Position numbers and translations under genes: made by a program. Shown here piece by piece: positions 9,004 through 15,835 of a stretch of 20,542 nt of DNA (position 1 is the first letter of the stretch; every line of letters starts with the position of its first letter). The stretch is from Botryllus schlosseri (taxonomy: Eukaryota; Chordata; Ascidiacea; Stolidobranchia; Styelidae), in the NCBI GenBank assembly GCA_000444245.1, contig ATSW01120902.1, forward strand, positions 1 to 20,542. The letters are read 5' to 3'. Below the pieces are notes generated by a model. The model searched no databases, was not told where the DNA came from, and saw only the letters and a list, made by a program, of their open reading frames with translations.

Positions 9004-9017
9004 GTGTTTGCTGGGTA
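9004..9017 (-). repeat. Right terminal inverted repeat of the 8.3-kb insertion
   Basis: GTGTTTGCTGGGTA on the plus strand. LINE ORF2 resumes at 9018, exactly at a codon boundary (CAA on the minus strand). Confidence 0.75.
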
Positions 9018-10733
9018 TTGGCTTGTCCAGGAGTTTTTTAGTGCGAGGAGTTGTTCTGTCTGGCATGCCTTGACTCTGCTTTCCACGTCTGGGACGGCTA
9101 TGCCGCCACTCTCCTTTCTGGCGATCAATGTCTTCCTGGCAATTGTTTCGATTTTCTCTGGGTGCCAGAGGAAGTTGAAGTAGAGTTTTGTGGCCTCATG
9201 CTGCGCTTCTTTTGGCATCGGTATGATTCTCGCATTATAGATGATTTGCGTGGAAGCTAGTGAGTTTAGGATATTTTTTTTCCCGAGCCAAGTGAGGTTT
9301 CGGTCTCTGTATCCGTAGAGGGTTCGTCTTATTTTTGCTAATTTTTCTTCCCATGTTCGCTGAGTTTGGTTTTCACCGTAGTATTGCCCCAGTATTTTTA
9401 TTTCTGATTGTTTGAGATTCTCCAGATCAGATTTTTGATATTTGTGTTCTTTTCCTGGGTTAATGTGTATGATTTCTGTTTTTGCCTCATTCAATTTTTG
9501 ACCGGTCGCACGTTCGTATTTGCTAAACTCTCGCAGTATTCGTTTCACATCCCCCTCACTTCTCACAAGGCACGTCATATCGTCTGCATATTGTTGCAGT
9601 TTGATCTCGATTTTTCCGATATGATGGCCTTTTATCGCTTCATCTAGTTGAATTTTCCTCGCGATTGGGTCACAGCTTATGGCGTACAAGATCATACTTA
9701 GTGGGCATCCCTGTCGGATCCCTCTCTCTATTTGGATTTCGTCTGTTAATGCCCCGTTTACTATGATTTTGCTTTTCGCGGTGTTGTATATATTTTGTAT
9801 TAGGCGGACAAGGTGTGTTGGGAGTTCATATGTTCTGAGGATCTCGTACAGGAACCTGTGATGGATCATGTCGAATGCCTTCTGTTGGTCAAGGTTAACA
9901 ATATATAGCTCTTTCTTTTTCTCATTTGCTGAGTCTATTGCAGCTTGGATGTTTCTCTATGCATCTGTTATTTGCCGGCCTTTGACAGCGCACTTCTGCG
10001 TTTCCAGTATCAGGTCCGGAAGTATCGGCCTAATTCTGTTGGCTAGTACCCCTGTTAGAATTTTATAGTCGCAGTTCAGCAACGTGATGGGTCGCCAGTT
10101 TTTTAGAAGTTCAGGTCTCCCTTTCTTGTATATTAATGTGGTAGCGCCAGCTTTCCATGTCTCACAGAGTCCGCCGAATAGGTAAGCGTTGTTAAGCAGC
10201 GCATGCATATCGCTCTTGATGGTGTTCCAGAAGGTTAGATAGAATTCTTTCGATAGTCCATCGGGTCCTGGTGTTTTATCGCTATGCATGCCTTTCAGAG
10301 TATTTAGTATCTCTATTTCCTCTATCTGGCAGTTCAAGTCCTCTTTCTGTTCTTCTGTTATTTTTTGGTCTTGAATAACTCTTATGTATTCATCTTGTAG
10401 CTCTGTGTTTTCGGTTTTTGATTTCCCCCACAGGCCTTGATAGTAGTCACCAACCTCTCGGAGTATTTCTGGTTCGGTTGTGAGATTTTGTCNTTGATCG
10501 TTTTGGACGGCCGATATATTTTTGCTCTCTTTCCTTTGTTGTATCTTTTGGAAGAAATATTTTGTCGGCCTTTCATTTTCCTCCATGTCTTGGAGTTTGA
10601 AGATTTTGCAGAGGTGTCTGGTGTTGTCGTCCTCTAGGTTTTTTAGATCTTGGATGAGGTGATAGGCTCGCTCATCATTGTTGTCTTTGTTTTGTATGTC
10701 TAGTATTCTTCGTTGTAGCCTTTTGATTTTTTT
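9018..10733 (-). pseudogene. LINE ORF2 reverse transcriptase domain (one in-frame stop)
   Basis: In order on the minus strand it reads a linker (MEENERPTKYFFQKIQQ), DKTPGPDGLSKEF, LKNWRPITLLNCDYKIL and VKGRQITDA. A premature TAG follows at 9957-9959, and the same frame goes on with IVNLDQQKAFD (motif A), GIRQGCPLS (motif B) and QQYADDMT (motif C, YADD at 9579-9590). KLNEAKTEI and KILGQYYGE come next, then the thumb region with WLGKKNILNS, FLWHPEKIE and GGIAVPDVES. Both catalytic aspartate sites are present, so only the stop and the upstream frameshift disable it. One ambiguous base lies at 10493. LINE sequence ends at 9018; residues in the open frame beyond that come from the inserted element. 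The enzyme copies the element's RNA at the nicked target. Confidence 0.9.
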
Positions 10734-11716
10734 GATTTGATATTTTCTTTGGCTATTCTTTTTTGGGCTCTGTGTTTGATCAGATGTGCCCTCACTTGGT
10801 TTTTAAAGTGGTCCCACCACTGATATATGTCGTCGAATTTCGACTTGTTTTGATCACACCTTTTGTGTATTCGTTTTATCTCTTCTTGGAGCTTGTTGTC
10901 CGCGTAGTCCCTGACATCGTTCTTCCAGTGTCCTTTACCCCATTTAATTTGGCCAGGTTTTCGTAAGTTTATAGTCTGCAGGAATGTGTGATCAGCGATC
11001 GTATTCAGTTTGTACACACACTTTTGGACTCTGGCGAGAAGGTCTTCCGATACGTATATACGGTCTACTCGTCTCGATTGCTTTGCCTTGATTGTTGTGT
11101 ACAGACGTTTATGTGGATTGCGCCATCTCCAGACGTCTCGTAGTTTGTATGTCTCGCAATATCGCTTCCAAATTTTCGCGGCTGGCATCATCTTAAAGTT
11201 GGCGTTGTATTTGGCATCAATCGGGTCTTGGATTATGTTGAAATCCCCGCAAACTACGTTATTACTTGGATTTGTAGATAGCTCTTCTGTTAATTGCCTA
11301 AATATATCGGTTTGAACTTTCCCGACATCGGGCGGTCCGTATACGTTAAGCACATGGGTGCTTTGCCCGGTTTGTTTATCAGTTAGGATTATCGTTTGTA
11401 TCCTGTGTTCTCTGATAATCCTGCCTTTTATATCGTATTGGTTTTCTAGTTTCTTTTTAACGAAGATGCCTGTTCCCTTAAAGTACAATTTTTTCTTTTC
11501 TTCCTTATCGATCCAGTTTGCGTCTATATCGATGTGGTTTGGGTAGTATATCATTTGGTTTTGTTTTGCCCATTTGCTTATTTTGTTTATGTATGCTCTG
11601 TGCGTTTCTTGCACACATAAGACGTCCCAGTTCTTTTCTAGCGTGAGATATCTCTTAAGCTTGTACCAATGGGCATTTAGCCCATTGGCATTCAAGGAAA
11701 TAATATTCAAGGCCAT
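10700..11716 (-). CDS. LINE ORF2 N-terminal part: APE-type endonuclease
   Basis: The frame starts with MALNIISLNANGLN and carries the full apurinic-endonuclease signature. The pieces are asparagine in SLNANGLN (7-14), QETH with catalytic glutamate 37, NVYGPP (Y126), CGDFN (D158, N160), RRVDRIYVS (D218), and ADH (D242, H243) in place of the commoner SDH. The enzyme nicks target DNA to prime reverse transcription. The C-terminal residues from about K-S-K-K onward (below 10733) are out of frame: a T7 run at 10727-10733 holds a one-base frameshift. The other frame continues with a lysine/arginine-rich linker leading to the reverse transcriptase. The true protein is therefore one long ORF2 broken here, not a separate gene. 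The start lies 45 bp after the ORF1 stop, as expected for a two-ORF LINE. Confidence 0.9.
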   Translation of the reverse strand: MALNIISLNANGLNAHWYKLKRYLTLEKNWDVLCVQETHRAYINKISKWAKQNQMIYYPNHIDIDANWIDKEEKKKLYFKGTGIFVKKKLENQYDIKGRIIREHRIQTIILTDKQTGQSTHVLNVYGPPDVGKVQTDIFRQLTEELSTNPSNNVVCGDFNIIQDPIDAKYNANFKMMPAAKIWKRYCETYKLRDVWRWRNPHKRLYTTIKAKQSRRVDRIYVSEDLLARVQKCVYKLNTIADHTFLQTINLRKPGQIKWGKGHWKNDVRDYADNKLQEEIKRIHKRCDQNKSKFDDIYQWWDHFKNQVRAHLIKHRAQKRIAKENIKSKKSKGYNEEY

Positions 11717-11761
11717 TTTTATGGGGATAAAAGGAACATCTGTTGCGCTGGTTAGCCTATT

Positions 11762-13015
11762 TTATTTTTTTGGTTTTTCGGGGTTTGCGGATCTTTTTTT
11801 AATCCTATTCCCCGGTTTTGCTTCTTGTGGGCTACGTTCGTGCAGCTTCCTCTTGATGGGGGAGCAGGTAAGGTGGACCAGCTCTCGACCGGTCATCACC
11901 ATGGTTGGCTTCTCAAAGATTTTGCACTGCTCTCCGGTGTATGCTGAGCCTTTGGGTTTGTCTTGTTTGGTTGCAGTTTGTTCATTCACTATTTGAAAGA
12001 GGTCCTCTGGTTCCGATTCAGTTTCTTCTGCTACGCTAGAGTCCGACTCTAGCATGCCTTCATTTATTTTTTCACGTATATCTTCCTGTTTATCTGATTG
12101 GTCGCGTTGTGTTTCGTTTGTTTGCTCGTGTTGTAGGCCTACCTCTGGTGAGCGAGCTGGACTGCTGTGTGCTCCTTCTAATTGTAGTGACAGTGTTTCT
12201 GTTTTGTCAATTACTTCTTGTTCTTGTTTATCTTCGTTATTTCTTTCTGTGTCTTCTTGCATTTGAACTATTGTAGTTTCTCCTGAAGTTTCTGCGCTAT
12301 TTTCCCCTGTCTCAAGTTCTTTAACGGCATTGTGTTGCGGGCAGTGTTCTTTTACATGCCCATACTGTTTGCATGCAAAGCATGCAGTTTGATTTGGACA
12401 GTTCTTTGCTGCGTGGCCTATTTGAAGGCATCTGAAGCATTTCGTATGATCCTCCCCTGGTGGGTGGAAGACCTTACAGGGTGCTTCTCCAAGAGTTACA
12501 AAGGCTGGTATTTGTCCTGGGATATAGTCTTCGATATCCACCTGTCTAAATCCGTTATGGATTCTGGTGCCGCTGTGGTAGATCATTCTGATAGCGACGA
12601 TGTTACCGCACTTGTATAGCCTGAGTTTGTCGACTACCTCTTGTTGCTCTACTTCTGAAGGGACGGCTCGTATGCTTATACGAGCTGTCGGAGGTCTCGG
12701 CTTCTCTATTAGTAAGTTCCCATGTACTGAAGGAATGCCTTTTGCGCCTATCTCTAGGAGGGTTGGTATGAGAATGTCTATCGGCGAATCTTTGTACAGT
12801 GTGAGGTTGTAAGTGTTCCACCCGATCTGGTAAATTGAGAAGATATATTCTCTGTATAACTTCAGTTCTGGATGCTTTATTATTGCGTCCAATACCTCGC
12901 TTGTTTTGGTGCCGTGCGGCGTTATTATATCTAGAGATCTAGGTCTATGACCGTAGATTATTCTCTCAGTGTTGGTAGCCGCTTGGCTGTGGTTTACGGC
13001 ATTGGCGTAGGCCAT
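11762..13015 (-). CDS. LINE ORF1 protein, two zinc knuckles, 417 aa
   Basis: This is an intact 417-codon frame. Residues 1-100 form a conserved-looking globular region (with the stretch IYQIGWNTYNLTLYK). Residues about 108-165 look like an RRM-type fold, with ARISIRAVPSEV and a later basic loop RIHNGFRQVDIED. Two CCHC knuckles follow, CFRCLQIGHAAKNC (193-206) and CFACKQYGHVKEHC (212-225). The tail from about 235 is acidic and low complexity, ending in a lysine/arginine-rich stretch. Such proteins bind the element's own RNA and form the ribonucleoprotein used for retrotransposition; that role is known for the family, not shown here. The start ATG is the first in frame and lies 45 bp plus one ORF upstream of ORF2. 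There are no stops or frameshifts, in contrast to ORF2. Confidence 0.9.
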   Translation of the reverse strand: MAYANAVNHSQAATNTERIIYGHRPRSLDIITPHGTKTSEVLDAIIKHPELKLYREYIFSIYQIGWNTYNLTLYKDSPIDILIPTLLEIGAKGIPSVHGNLLIEKPRPPTARISIRAVPSEVEQQEVVDKLRLYKCGNIVAIRMIYHSGTRIHNGFRQVDIEDYIPGQIPAFVTLGEAPCKVFHPPGEDHTKCFRCLQIGHAAKNCPNQTACFACKQYGHVKEHCPQHNAVKELETGENSAETSGETTIVQMQEDTERNNEDKQEQEVIDKTETLSLQLEGAHSSPARSPEVGLQHEQTNETQRDQSDKQEDIREKINEGMLESDSSVAEETESEPEDLFQIVNEQTATKQDKPKGSAYTGEQCKIFEKPTMVMTGRELVHLTCSPIKRKLHERSPQEAKPGNRIKKRSANPEKPKK

Positions 13016-13450
13016 TTGCGAGCGGTTGCAACTCGTTCGTACTGCTTAAGGCACTCTTTGTAAAGCCGATACTGCGGTTGCAGCTGGTTTGCTAGACGCA
13101 GACACTAGGTAATTAGGGGCGTCTAGACTGAAGAGAAGGTCTTACGATACACAAGAGAGATTTGTGTCGTAGACAAGAAAGAGTGGCTTGACTCAAGATA
13201 GAGCCAAGTCTCTAAAGGAAAGACTCAACAAGTCCTGACTCACACGGTCGAGTCAGGACCTGAAGAGAAAAGACTCCAACGAGAGTTGACTCAAGAAGAC
13301 GAGTCAAGCTCTCGCAGAGGTAGGTACAGACTCCTACGAGACCTGACTCGGGAAGGGGAGTCAAGTCTCGAGGAGGGAGAAGGTTTGAGTCTGAAGAAGG
13401 CTCGAAGTTGAAAAGGAAATCCAACGACGACGAAAAGAGAGAGTGAGGAG
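13016..13450 (-). promoter_or_regulatory. LINE 5' UTR / probable internal promoter
   Basis: This is the non-coding sequence between the ORF1 start and the satellite-side boundary. The part nearest ORF1 (13016-13170) is unremarkable. The outer part (13172-13440) is purine-rich on the plus strand and packed with GACTC/GAGTC pairs. LINE 5' UTRs normally carry the internal promoter, so these motifs are candidate transcription factor sites; that function is inferred. Confidence 0.6.
13172..13386. repeat. Tandem ~50-57 bp units with TGACTCA/CGAGTCA dyads
   Basis: Units begin with GACTC at 13222, 13272 and 13329, with a degenerate one from about 13172. Each holds a TGACTC...GAGTCA inverted pair separated by about 8-10 bp. 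The clearest is GTCCTGACTC (13232-13241) against GAGTCAGGAC (13250-13259), a perfect 10-bp stem. Exact TGACTCA (AP-1/bZIP-like) occurs at 13189-13195, 13236-13242 and 13287-13293. One-base variants sit at 13249-13255, 13300-13306 and 13344-13350. The unit length drifts, so the copies are old relative to each other. Confidence 0.75.
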
Positions 13451-13584
13451 TAGGTTAACCTAAGAAAAAATTATACCAACTAACTATTACGGTTACTCTA
13501 AGCGGCTCCGGTTCGTTCTTTAAAGCTTAATACAACCAAATACGATCCTCACCAAATTTGGTTCAATTCCAACCAGTGGTCCAA
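13451..13584. other. Junction between LINE 5' end and satellite
   Basis: About 130 bp that is neither clear LINE nor satellite. The words CACCAAATTTGG, TTCAATTCCAACCA (about 13550-13575) loosely match the arm of the palindromic MITE at 14470-15087, so a decayed fragment of a relative may lie here. Confidence 0.35.
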
Positions 13585-14313
13585 CTCCCATGACATTTTA
13601 ATATTATTTTGGGGTGAGTTGTGAGTTGTCGCAGCACCAGAGTGATATAAAGTCTAATTTGGAACCCTAATCGCAACCTTGCAACACGCACATCCTTTGC
13701 AAATACTTCAATCACATTCTTATATCATTTTGATGTGAGCTGTGAATTGTAGGTGCCCAAGAATGATCTGAAGTCTAATTTCGAACCCTAATCATTGCCA
13801 CGACACAGCCTTGCATCACGCACATAACTTGCCAATACTCCTATGAAATTCTAATATAGTCTCATTGCCCCTACACAACATTGCATCACGCACATCATTG
13901 GCAAACCCTTCAATAACATTCTTATAGCATTTTGATGTGAGTTGTGAGTTGTAGGTGCCCTAGAATGATCTGAAATATAATTTTGAACTCTAATCATTGC
14001 CGCGACACATACTTGCATAACGCACATCATTGGCAAACACTTCAATTATATTCTTATATCATTTTGGGGTGAGTTTCGAGTTGTCTGTGCCCCAGAATGA
14101 TCTTAAATATAATTTGGAACTCTAATCATAGCCGCGACACAACATTGCATCACGCACATCATTGGCAAACCCTTCAATAACATTCTTATAGCATTTTGAT
14201 GTGAGTTGCGAGTTGTAGGTGCCCAAGCGTGAGCTGAAGTCTAATTTGGAACCCTAATGATTGCCGCGAAACAGCCTTGCATAACGCACATCATTCGCAA
14301 ACACTTCAATCAC
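13585..14313. repeat. Satellite array, block 1
   Basis: Monomers of about 132 bp contain GTGAGTTGTGAGTTGTAGGTG, TCTAATTTGGAACCCTAATC, ATTGCCGCGACACAGCCTTG and CATCACGCACATCATTGGC. Short forms of about 70 bp lack the first two words. The block starts with a variant carrying CGCAGCACCAGAG. The many minus-strand open frames are by-products of the repeat and show no coding signature. Confidence 0.93.
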
Positions 14314-14469
14314 ATACATGTGGTACATGTGGTTCAACGACGGCAATGTTAGTAGTGCGTTACGGTGCATACAATGACAACAAGGTACACTTAGTAAATA
14401 GATAAATGGCGATCAGCGACGGTTGAGTTGATACTGTATGATGGTGCATTCAAAGACAAACCTGCGCAT

Positions 14470-15087
14470 TAGGGCTGTTCAAAAATAACCTTTTTTCCTG
14501 AATCTTGCTGATTACTTGATTAAATCGTTAGGTTGCCTTAAAAAACGACGCACACCAAATTTGAATTCATTCCAACCAATATTCGCGGATTTCGTAGAGT
14601 TTGAAAATTTTGAATTTGCCTAAAAATATAAAAAAAATTTTTTTCAAATTTCTCTGCCAACCCCATGAAATTGTTGCGCTGTCTTCAAAAACGATGCAAA
14701 ACAAATTTGACTCGATTCGAAGCCGTAGAAGTGGAGTTATTTCACTTTTTCTTTGATAATTCTGGGATTATCCTTGATTGGTGGATCATCCCAGAATTAT
14801 CATCAAAAAAATTGAATAACTCCGCTTCTGCAGCTTGGAATTGAGTCAAATTTGTTTTCCATCGTTTTTGAAGACAGCGCAACAATTTCATAAGGTTGAA
14901 AGTAAAATTTGAAAAAAAATTTTTTTTGCATTTTTAGGCAAATTCAAAATTTTCAAACTCTACGAAATCCGTGAATATTGGTTGGAATGAATTCAAATTT
15001 GGTGTGCGTCGTTTTTTAAGGCAACCTAACGATTTACTCAAGTAATCAGCAAGATTCAGGAAAAAAGCTTATTTTTGAACAGCCCTA
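14470..15087. mobile_element. 618-bp palindromic (foldback) MITE, hAT-like
   Basis: TAGGGCTGTTCAAAAATAA at the left is mirrored at the right. The two arms (14470-14768 and 14788-15087) pair along nearly their whole length, about nine bases in ten, leaving a 19-bp centre. The flanks are CTGCGCAT at 14462-14469 and 15088-15095, a perfect 8-bp target duplication, which with the TAGGG tip points to hAT mobilisation. It is non-coding; if transcribed it would form a 300-bp hairpin. It sits in a non-satellite pocket (14314-14469, 15096-15120) inside the array. Confidence 0.92.
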
Positions 15088-15120
15088 CTGCGCATATAAT
15101 ATATATCGACATTATGTAGA

Positions 15121-15373
15121 ATTTCCCATAACATTCTAATATCTTTTTATTGCTGCGACACAGCCTTGAATCATCAAATAGCATTGGCAAATACTTCAAT
15201 GACATTCTCATATCATTTTGGTGTCAGTTGTGAGTTGTCGATGACCAAGAATGACCTGAATTCTAATTTGGAAACCCAATCACAGCCTTGCATCACGCAA
15301 ATAATTGGCAAATACTCCCATGACATTCGAATATCATTTCATTGCCGCGACACAGCCTTGAATCACGCACATT
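15121..15373. repeat. Satellite array, block 2
   Basis: About two monomers, more diverged than block 1. Words such as ATTGCTGCGACACAGCCTTGA and TGTCAGTTGTGAGTTGTCG mark a GTGTCAG sub-variant that recurs at 16080-16460. Confidence 0.85.
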
Positions 15374-15835
15374 GCGGAATCATACTGGGTAATATTTCGA
15401 GCAATCATGCTGGGTAATATTTCGAGCATTTCCAACCAACGGTAATCACGCTTGCGCCAGCGACATGAAGGCCACTGCGTCGCCAGGCATACAAATATAA
15501 TAGAAAATCTATTCATTTTTTTTCTGGGAACTGATTTTCACATTGAACAATCGTTTTTACAGCAATTTATGGATACTCTCCACCAGCTTGTCTTGAGGAC
15601 ACCTTTTCAAAACCAAACACTCCAACGCGTATCGTTCGAGCACACGTATTGACAAACAAACACTCTATTTTCATTTCCGTGTGAAAGTCCGACCGTCTGT
15701 TACATGTGGTCGGGCGAGCAGTTGGTCGTGATTGGGATTCCAACAGATGGAACGGTGCCTTGAAATCTGTCTGTTGCGCGCTTGCATTTGCCGGGCACGG
15801 GTGAGGAGCGCGTGTACTCAAAACTGTGAGTACCG
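15374..15835. other. Non-satellite island in the array
   Basis: This 460-bp stretch is unrelated to the monomer. It starts with a 25-bp tandem pair (15378-15427); the rest is moderately GC-rich toward 15700-15820 and has no recognised gene, terminal repeats or target duplication. Confidence 0.55.
15378..15427. repeat. Two-copy 25-bp tandem repeat
   Basis: AATCAT(A/G)CTGGGTAATATTTCGAGC at 15378-15402 and again at 15403-15427, with one base different. Confidence 0.85.

Larger units (their letters stand above)
687..9015. mobile_element. 8.3-kb insertion with 14-bp terminal inverted repeats, family unassigned
   Basis: TACCCAGCAAACAC at 685-698 is matched by its exact inverse at 9004-9017. The two outer sides are adjoining parts of one LINE ORF2 in the same orientation, which argues for a single insertion event. 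Taking the terminal TA as a target duplication, the element is 687-9015 (8329 bp). Similarity continues inward past an indel of about 10 bp: both ends reach an A7 tract followed by C(C/G)TTT and then GGTT. Inside are candidate plus-strand exons (2763-3308, 3433-3529, 6208-6367, perhaps 8256-8356) and later hAT insertions. I could not recognise a transposase belonging to these ends. A TA duplication is known for Tc1/mariner and some other superfamilies, but the size and ends do not let me choose. Confidence 0.7.
9018..13450 (-). mobile_element. L1/Tx1-group non-LTR retrotransposon (LINE), main part
   Basis: On the minus strand the order is 5' UTR (13450-13016), ORF1 (13015-11762), a 45-bp spacer, then ORF2 (11716 to 9018, continuing at 684-1). 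ORF1 has two CCHC knuckles. ORF2 has an APE-type endonuclease followed by a reverse transcriptase, and its C-terminal part has a C-C-H-C motif. This architecture and wording such as LKNWRPITLLNCDYKIL and YADD fit the L1/Tx1 group better than Jockey, CR1 or RTE. About 5.1 kb of the element lies in the window. The 5' limit near 13450 is approximate because the target duplication cannot be checked without the 3' end. The copy is nearly intact and so fairly young. Confidence 0.88.

Noticed and set aside
9051-11996. Many plus-strand frames opposite the LINE
   Set aside because: They are shadows of ORF1 and ORF2 on the other strand.
13212-13424. 70-codon minus-strand frame in the LINE 5' UTR
   Set aside because: Its composition follows the GACTC tandem units; no third ORF is expected there.
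13540-13580. Second copy of the palindromic MITE
   Set aside because: Only a loose 25-30 bp similarity, no ends and no inverted arm; kept only as a remark.
15690-15800. Possible tRNA-like or SINE promoter sequence
   Set aside because: No convincing A and B boxes or cloverleaf could be drawn.
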